The notes below the pieces were generated by a model. It was not told the origin of the DNA and ran no database searches. It saw only the letters and a program-made list of their open reading frames with translations. Positions 30,816 to 34,755 of a DNA stretch of 34,755 nucleotides are shown here, piece by piece. Both the position numbers and the translations under genes were made by a program. The stretch comes from Mongoliimonas terrestris (lineage in GTDB: Bacteria; Pseudomonadota; Alphaproteobacteria; Rhizobiales; Pleomorphomonadaceae). Location: contig NZ_MSIG01000028.1 in NCBI RefSeq assembly GCF_001927285.1, forward strand, positions 1 to 34,755. The letters are read 5' to 3'. How positions within the stretch are numbered: position 1 is the stretch's first letter; each line of letters starts with the position of its first letter.

Positions 30816-31282
30816 TGCCGGCGTTTATTGACAGTCCGAGTATGCTCGTCATCGAACGGCAGGCTGCGCTCGCAGCAGTGATTGCAAAGGTAGCCAAGAA
30901 GGCGGGCATCTATACGGTTGCGACCACAAGCAGTGCTGCAGAGGCCGCTGCGCAACTAGCTACCAATCGCTTTCAAATAATCCTTGTCGATGTTCATGAA
31001 TGGGCGATGGCTGAAAGACAATTCGTGGACTACTTGCAACAGAGCCAACAGTCGGGAGCCGTACTGGGTCTCATGGCTTCTGCCTTCGAACGGAACGTCA
31101 CAATCGTCGCCAGAGAAGATATATGGAGCATATTTTTAGTTAAACCGTTTTCTCCCGGTACACTAAGGCTAAAGCTGTTTGCGCGAGGTATTCACCTGAA
31201 TTCGGCGCATTCCGAACCAAAGCCTGCGGTGAAAATATCACCATACCCAAAAACCGATGCAGGTCATGTTGTAGAGATTTAA
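30815..31282 (+). CDS. Degenerate response-regulator receiver-like protein
   Basis: The 155-residue protein has a receiver-domain fold pattern: strand MLVIERQ (residues 10-16), strand FQIILVDVHEW with candidate phospho-acceptor Asp59, LMASAFE, and the conserved Lys110-Pro in FLVKPFSPGTL. The acidic pair that binds Mg2+ is reduced to a single Glu14, so phosphorylation may be weak or absent. The C-terminal about 35 residues are unstructured and there is no DNA-binding or enzymatic output. ATG 30815 overlaps the GAF stop by one base and has AGGAGGAGA as ribosome-binding site. It is probably a signalling adaptor for the GAF protein. Confidence 0.75.
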   Translation: MPAFIDSPSMLVIERQAALAAVIAKVAKKAGIYTVATTSSAAEAAAQLATNRFQIILVDVHEWAMAERQFVDYLQQSQQSGAVLGLMASAFERNVTIVAREDIWSIFLVKPFSPGTLRLKLFARGIHLNSAHSEPKPAVKISPYPKTDAGHVVEI

Positions 31283-31351
31283 TGCTTTTGATCGTCTAGT
31301 AAGTGCACTGGATGGCCATTCTCAGTGCATTAGGCCGTCAGTTGTCAGGAG

Positions 31352-31372
31352 AACACTAGTTTGGGTAGTGTT
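31352..31372. terminator. Hairpin between convergent island genes
   Basis: AACACTA (31352-31358) pairs perfectly with TAGTGTT (31366-31372) around a 7-nt loop. It lies between the receiver-like gene and the convergent 111-residue gene, 12 bp from the latter's stop codon. It lacks a T-tract. Confidence 0.45.
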
Positions 31373-31383
31373 TGACGATACGT

Positions 31384-31719
31384 CTAGCGTCGGAGATTGG
31401 CGAGAACCTGCGCGAGTGCTTCGCTCTGCCTGATTTGGATGGTAGCCTCCGTATTTTGTTGCCGTCGCCGCTCTACGGCTTCTTGGAAACCAGGCTGAAG
31501 CTCGAAATAGCGAACCAGCGCCTTTCCTCCGAGGCATTCAAGCCGCCGCCTCATAGGCGGCCAATATGCCCAATCAATTTTATCGAAACGGACGACGAGG
31601 TCGTCGTCTACTAACTCGAATAGAATGCCTGCTTTGCTGCAAATTCTTATTATATTGTGCACCATTTGTGAAATGTCGCTGATTTGGTCTGCTTCGTAGC
31701 CAGTCTCGTCTATGGCCAT
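31384..31719 (-). CDS. Hypothetical protein (111 aa)
   Basis: The 111-residue cytoplasmic protein begins MAIDETGYEADQISDIS and is mostly helical. It contains ILFELVDDDLVVRFDKIDW and a basic PMRRRLECLGG segment, and ends in a Gln/Ala/Arg helix. No motif is recognised. ATG 31719 follows GGGGGAGGG at good distance, and the reading frame has plausible composition for the low-GC island, so I prefer it over the overlapping plus-strand frame. It is transcribed against the GAF/receiver pair. Confidence 0.6.
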   Translation of the reverse strand: MAIDETGYEADQISDISQMVHNIIRICSKAGILFELVDDDLVVRFDKIDWAYWPPMRRRLECLGGKALVRYFELQPGFQEAVERRRQQNTEATIQIRQSEALAQVLANLRR

Positions 31720-32125
31720 TACGCCCTCCCCCGGAAATACTGCATTCCCAACCCTAGGCCTCTATGTAGGTGATGTAGTTAAAAGCTCGGGCCTCTTGAG
31801 GTCGCATTTTCAGTTCGCCGATTTAGGCGGAGAAAAGTCTTACGTGAAGTTAAGAGCCTTTTTCTGTACAGAATTGGGTTGATCGCTGGTCGGAAATTCT
31901 TGTGCTTAGCAAAATGCGCCCAATCGAGAATGCTGCAATGCATTGTATCTAGAGGGGGCGTAACTAGCCGGGCAATCTAAATGATGACGGAGCGGAAGCG
32001 GCCTCATCAAAGAGGATTTGAGGGCTTCTGTCGGCTGATGAGGAATGGCCTTTAGTGTAGCTCCACCCAGCTGAACCGGAGCCATGGACTGTCAAACTCA
32101 CGCGCACTACTAAAGCTTTCTCATA
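31720..32125. other. Gene-free stretch left of the IS630 element
   Basis: About 400 bp of AT-richer DNA with stops in all frames. It serves as the upstream region of the 111-residue gene. I see no confident gene, tRNA or clear repeat; it may contain eroded mobile DNA. Confidence 0.5.
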
Positions 32126-33269
32126 CCCGGCTCATGAATTCCTGACTCTGGGGATTACCAAATCACTCGACCGCTGACTCCCTCTCTTGAGGAGGGGACG
32201 GCGATGGCAGCTCTCGAGATCAGGACGGACATCGAGGTTGAGGCGCTCCGGCGGTTTGCCCGGGAAGAGACGGACGGCCGTGTGGCTTCTCGCTTGTTGG
32301 CGATCGCGAATGCCCTGTCGGGCATGAGCCGGGAGACGGCGGCGAAAGCGGCCGGGATGGACCGCCAGACGCTGCGCGATCCGCTACAACGCAGAGGGGA
32401 TCGCCGGCCTCTCCGATCGGCCCCGCTCGGGCCGGCGTCCGCTGCTCGACGAGGGTGGCCAGGCGGCGTTGAAGGCACTCGTGCTGCGCGGGCCGGACCC
32501 GGAGAGGGACGGCGTCTCGACCTGGCGGGTGGTCGACATCTGCCGGCTCTGCGAGGAGCGGTTCGGCGTCGCCTATTCGGAGAACGGTATGCTGCAGGTG
32601 CTGCACGGGCTCGGTCTGTCCTGGCAGAAGACCCGGCCTCGTCACCCGCAGGCGGACCCGAAGGCGCAGAAGGCCGTTAGAAAAGGGGGACTCGCCAAAG
32701 CCGTGAGGCGGATCGTTCGTCGCCACCCCGACGGAGACGTCCAGCTCTGGTTCCAGGATGAAGCACGCGTCGGACAAAAAGGCCGCAACGCCCATGTCTG
32801 GTTCGAGCGCGGCATCCGGCCGACCGCCAGGACAGACAAGCGCTTCAAGTCCGCCTACATCTACGGCGCAGTCCGCCCCGGCACCGACGACGCCTTCGCC
32901 CTCGTCTTGCCGCGCGCCGATACGGCGATGATGACGCTCTTCCTCGACGCCTTCTCCGCGAACCTGCCCGCCAGCGTCCACGCCATCCTGGTCCTCGACA
33001 GGGCAGGCTGGCACGTCACCTGCCGCCTCGCCACACCCGCCAGTATCAGCCTCGTGCACCTGCCGTCCTACTCGCCCGAACTCAACCCGGTCGAGCGCGT
33101 CTGGCTCCACCTAAAGGGGTGCTTCCTCTCCCACTGGGTGTTTCCGGACACGTCCGCCATCGTCGATGCCTGCGCAAAGGCGTGGAGCGACCTCAAGGGC
33201 GAGGCAGGACGGATCGCGTCGCTTACAGACTACCCGTACCTGCGACAGGTCAGAACTTTATGAGGCGGG
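32126..33269 (+). mobile_element. IS630-family insertion sequence with inactivated transposase
   Basis: Imperfect terminal inverted repeats match at 17 of 21 positions: 32126-32146 (ending CTCATGAATTCCTGAC) against the complement of 33249-33269 (ending CTCATAAAGTTCTGAC). The length of about 1.14 kb is normal for IS630. The transposase stop codon lies inside the right repeat, also normal for such elements. TA precedes the left end at 32124-32125. The right flank is TG, so the expected TA duplication is not intact or the border is off by a few bases. The transposase is frameshifted, so the copy is probably immobile unless helped in trans. Confidence 0.85.
32204..33263 (+). pseudogene. IS630 transposase, frameshifted by a small deletion
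   Basis: The first frame (from ATG 32204, GAGGAGGGG ribosome-binding site) gives the N-terminal helix-turn-helix with SRETAAKAAGMDRQTLRD. It then loses sense. The sequence continues in the next frame as IRYNAEGIAGLSDRPRSGR and runs to the DDE domain: QDEARVG, VLDRAGWH and SPELNPVERVW. The family normally reads Arg-Asp-Trp-Val between the two parts, so about 8 bp are missing near 32377-32380, between two GA dinucleotides. All three catalytic acidic residues are intact in the second frame. The longest second-frame reading begins at 32469 and would lack the DNA-binding part. Confidence 0.88.
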
Positions 33270-33271
33270 TG

Positions 33272-33544
33272 TCAGTAGCGCCCGCGCGGGCTACCAATGG
33301 AAATGCTCATGTCGCGACCGTGGCAGCCGGCGCACTTCATGCGCATGTGCCGGGGCAGCAGGTCCCCGCCAATCCGCATTACCACCCGGTGAAGGTCAAG
33401 GGCGCCTCCGATTCGGCAGACATTGCACCACGCCTGAAGCGTATAGCCTTGGTCGAGCATGTTCCCGACCGGCTCAACCCAGACGCCTTGCGCCGCCATT
33501 CCTTCGACATGGCGCACGCGCCGGCCGGTGACAACCGACAGCAT
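33272..33544 (-). CDS. Small putative zinc-ribbon protein
   Basis: A 90-residue protein with two CxxC pairs, Cys40-Cys43 in AWCNVCR and Cys71-Cys74 in KCAGCHGRDMS, separated by a helical DLHRVVMRIGGDLLPRHM segment. This is the layout of a small zinc ribbon seen in uncharacterised alphaproteobacterial proteins. The start is uncertain: 33544 has a weak ribosome-binding site, and Met16 (33499) or Met29 would keep the ribbon. Its stop codon is two to three bases from the IS630 right end, so the insertion may have replaced its original C-terminus. Function unknown; nucleic-acid binding is possible. Confidence 0.6.
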   Translation of the reverse strand: MLSVVTGRRVRHVEGMAAQGVWVEPVGNMLDQGYTLQAWCNVCRIGGALDLHRVVMRIGGDLLPRHMRMKCAGCHGRDMSISIGSPRGRY

Positions 33545-33604
33545 ATAGCAACGCTTCAGCTGACGTTCGTTGCTAATTCACGCTCGCTTCGGTACCGTTA
33601 CCTT

Positions 33605-33820
33605 ATGCACGAGGACAAACTCATCACCACAGCGGTTCTCGCAAAATTGCAAGCTTTGCCTGCTAATCAGAGAAATGCGCTTCTGTTCGTCTGTGTGCTC
33701 AATCGAAGCTACGACGAGTCTGCTACCGAGTTGGGAATTTCCCGCGAGGAACTGGAGCAAAGCCTTTTATCAGGCCGCCTCAAAATCGCTGACCTAAAAG
33801 ACGAGCCAACATCCGAATAG
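33605..33820 (+). CDS. Sigma-70 region-4-like small protein
   Basis: This 71-residue protein resembles region 4 of sigma-70/ECF factors. LQALPANQRNALLFVCVLNR is followed by a helix-turn-helix, YDESATELGISREELEQSLL, then a short Arg/Lys-containing end. No region 2 is present, so it cannot be a complete sigma factor. It may be a DNA-binding or anti-sigma-type relative, or a remnant. The start ATG 33605 lacks a good ribosome-binding site. The frame remains open upstream into the IS element, but that part has no recognisable content. Confidence 0.6.
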   Translation: MHEDKLITTAVLAKLQALPANQRNALLFVCVLNRSYDESATELGISREELEQSLLSGRLKIADLKDEPTSE

Positions 33821-34436
33821 CACGCCGGCCGTCGCATAGTGGTGCGGCGACCGGCGTGGGTGGCCCCTGCTGCTGGGGGGCAAGCAGCCAGGCCACCAAC
33901 AGAACGCTATCACGCGGTCGTGAAAGGCGTCTGCGATCCTTCGACCATGCTAGCGCGCGGATGCCTAGCCCCTTGTCCCTAGTGCGGCGAAGCCACACCT
34001 TGCCGTTGTCGTCGCAGGCCACGTCCACGTCGTCTCGCCAAAGTCGATCCCGGAGCCCGGATGCGTTCGACTGAAATTTCTAGGACGCACAGCCGGCGGC
34101 GAAGCTCGGCATGCGTGGTGCCTGGCCGTACGGCTACGATGGCGAGCCCGGGGGCCTCCTCGAAACGGGCTTGAAGCTCGCACATCCACTCCCCGATGAT
34201 GAATTTCAGTTTGCCCACCACGTCGTTTGGCACCGTGTCTTGCCGAGGGGGGGGGGGCAGCCCGGAAAGGGCTACGGCAAGGTTGGTCCCCCAGCAAATT
34301 GGAGCCTTGCCAGCACGGCGGGGACAGCCATGGCCGGCGCAGCGAGCGCGGCAGTCTGAAGGAAGGCACTGGAGTGGGCCCCTGCGGCCGGAAGGGGTGC
34401 GGCTTCCTAATCGACAGGGGACCGGGCTTTCCAAGG
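33821..34436. other. No confident gene; decayed mobile DNA
   Basis: About 600 bp with several overlapping frames on both strands, none with a convincing start or family. The most protein-like stretch is on the minus strand (coded about 34050-34240, with KLKFIIGEWMCELQARFEEA). It breaks into other frames near both ends and is next to an 11-G run, so it may be a frameshifted gene. The stretch holds the leader of the IS3-type fragment at its right end. Confidence 0.5.
34247..34257. repeat. 11-bp poly-G tract
   Basis: Eleven consecutive G residues on the plus strand, the longest homopolymer noticed in the window. It lies in the unassigned accessory stretch and may be a slippage site or a sequencing-length error. 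Confidence 0.9.
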
Positions 34437-34530
34437 ATGAAAGCCCCTGAGCAGGCACCGCACCCATAGCACCGTGTTCAAACGGCAGGCCGTCCAGGAG
34501 TATCTGGCGGGGAAAGACGCTCTACACGCA
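34437..34530 (+). pseudogene. IS3-type transposase OrfA, N-terminal fragment
   Basis: From 34441 the frame reads PLSRHRTHSTVFKRQAVQEY followed by LAGKDALHA, matching the start of IS3-family OrfA proteins (SRHRSHSxxFKRQVxQEYLAG type). ATG 34437, behind AAGG, is one base out of frame: the run AAA after ATG has one A too many. Homology stops after LHA at about 34530, where ISL3-type sequence begins. The fragment is therefore both frameshifted and interrupted. Confidence 0.6.
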
Positions 34531-34540
34531 CGGCAAACTG

Positions 34541-34755
34541 TCAAACGGCTACCAAATCTGGGTCTGACGCAATCTCGCTAATCCATGGGGTCCCGAGTAG
34601 GCGAGCCTCCAACAAGTCGATCTTTCCGCGCCCGTACATCTGCCGCTTGACCAGCTTTAACTTGGTGATCTGGTCCTCCGCTTGCCTGTTCGACCAAGGT
34701 GACGAATGGCAGCCCGGACGGCTGCCTCATCCTTCCGCACACCCCGGCCGAACGA
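34541..34755 (-). pseudogene. ISL3-family transposase C-terminal remnant (partial)
   Basis: On the minus strand, from the window edge, one frame reads FGRGVRKDEAAVRAAI. After about position 34702 the next frame reads PWSNRQAEDQITKLKLVKRQ and MYGRGKIDLLEARLLG, ending at the TGA at 34541-34543. This is the conserved C-terminus of ISL3-type transposases. The frame break is explained by loss of one T in the codons before Trp-Ser-Asn, and the usual Gly after Asn is Arg. The gene continues beyond the window. The element's end probably lies within 34530-34541, next to the IS3-type fragment. Confidence 0.75.

Larger units (their letters stand above)
30113..34755. other. Probable genomic island at tRNA-Ser (open-ended)
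   Basis: From the tRNA 3' end onward the DNA is visibly less GC-rich and uses A/T-ending codons, unlike the preceding 30 kb. Genes are small, mostly unknown and accompanied by IS630, IS3 and ISL3 remnants. This pattern fits an element integrated at the tRNA 3' end. No integrase and no second copy of the tRNA end are inside the window, so the right border lies beyond it or the integrase is lost. Some parts, such as 32204-33500, are GC-rich, so the island is a mosaic. Confidence 0.65.

Noticed and set aside
31372..31614. An 80-codon plus-strand frame
   Set aside because: It overlaps the 111-residue minus-strand gene, starts without ATG or a ribosome-binding site, and begins inside a hairpin arm.
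32469..33263. The second IS630 frame as an intact separate gene
   Set aside because: It lacks the DNA-binding N-terminus, which is found in the adjacent frame; the family joins both parts in one protein, so this is one broken gene.
1..34755. CRISPR arrays, toxin-antitoxin pairs, prophage structural genes or secondary-metabolite clusters
   Set aside because: I found no regularly spaced repeats, no paired small toxin/antitoxin genes, no phage structural genes and no synthase genes on either strand.
30113..34755. Second attachment site or integrase of the island
   Set aside because: No repeat of the tRNA-Ser 3' end and no tyrosine recombinase motif were seen before the window ends.

Overview
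The window looks like chromosomal DNA of a high-GC alphaproteobacterium, most likely Hyphomicrobiales (Rhizobiales). The reasons are the motB-motC-motD(fliK)-lytic transglycosylase gene order, which is typical of that order, the strongly GC-biased third codon positions over the first 30 kb, and a palindromic intergenic element of the rhizobial dispersed-repeat type. Genus cannot be fixed from sequence alone.

Layout. (1) 176-7685, plus strand: six overlapping flagellar genes, fliF, a fliH-like gene, motB, motC, fliK/motD and a small lytic transglycosylase. (2) 7790-12326, plus strand: a secreted 5'-nucleotidase-type metallophosphatase ending at a strong terminator, a 63-residue unknown gene behind a dyad operator candidate, then an MHYT-PAS hybrid histidine kinase. 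(3) 12408-13593, minus strand: a HAD hydrolase and a DUF427 protein, separated by the palindromic repeat. (4) 13805-18790, plus strand: a complete polyamine ABC importer (potABCD type) followed by an acetylpolyamine amidohydrolase. (5) 18816-25483, minus strand: a phospholipase D family protein behind a complete ugpBAEC glycerol-3-phosphate importer, then a small secreted unknown protein. (6) 25770-28319, plus strand: a TIM-barrel isomerase-like protein and an atypical pyruvate kinase. (7) 28421-29659, minus strand: an M20 amidohydrolase. (8) tRNA-Ser(CGA) at 30023-30112. (9) 30113 to the end: a visibly less GC-rich accessory segment with a GAF protein, a degenerate receiver protein, small unknown genes, a sigma-region-4-like protein and remains of three insertion sequences (IS630, IS3, ISL3).

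The most interesting reading is a phosphate-responsive neighbourhood in 20-28 kb. Three 11-bp-periodic PhoB-box-like arrays are visible: before ugpB, before the small secreted protein, and before the TIM-barrel/pyruvate-kinase pair. The pyruvate kinase carries a 150-residue N-terminal extension, lacks the usual C-terminal domain, and has substitutions at the potassium site including the Lys that marks potassium-independent enzymes. A phospholipase D family gene sits where a ugpQ-type phosphodiesterase would be expected. Together these suggest phospholipid-head-group salvage linked to a modified glycolytic step under phosphate limitation; this is inference.

The right end is a probable genomic island at the 3' end of tRNA-Ser. 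It is partly decayed: the IS630 transposase has lost about 8 bp, an IS3-type orfA is frameshifted and broken, and an ISL3-type transposase is frameshifted and runs off the window.
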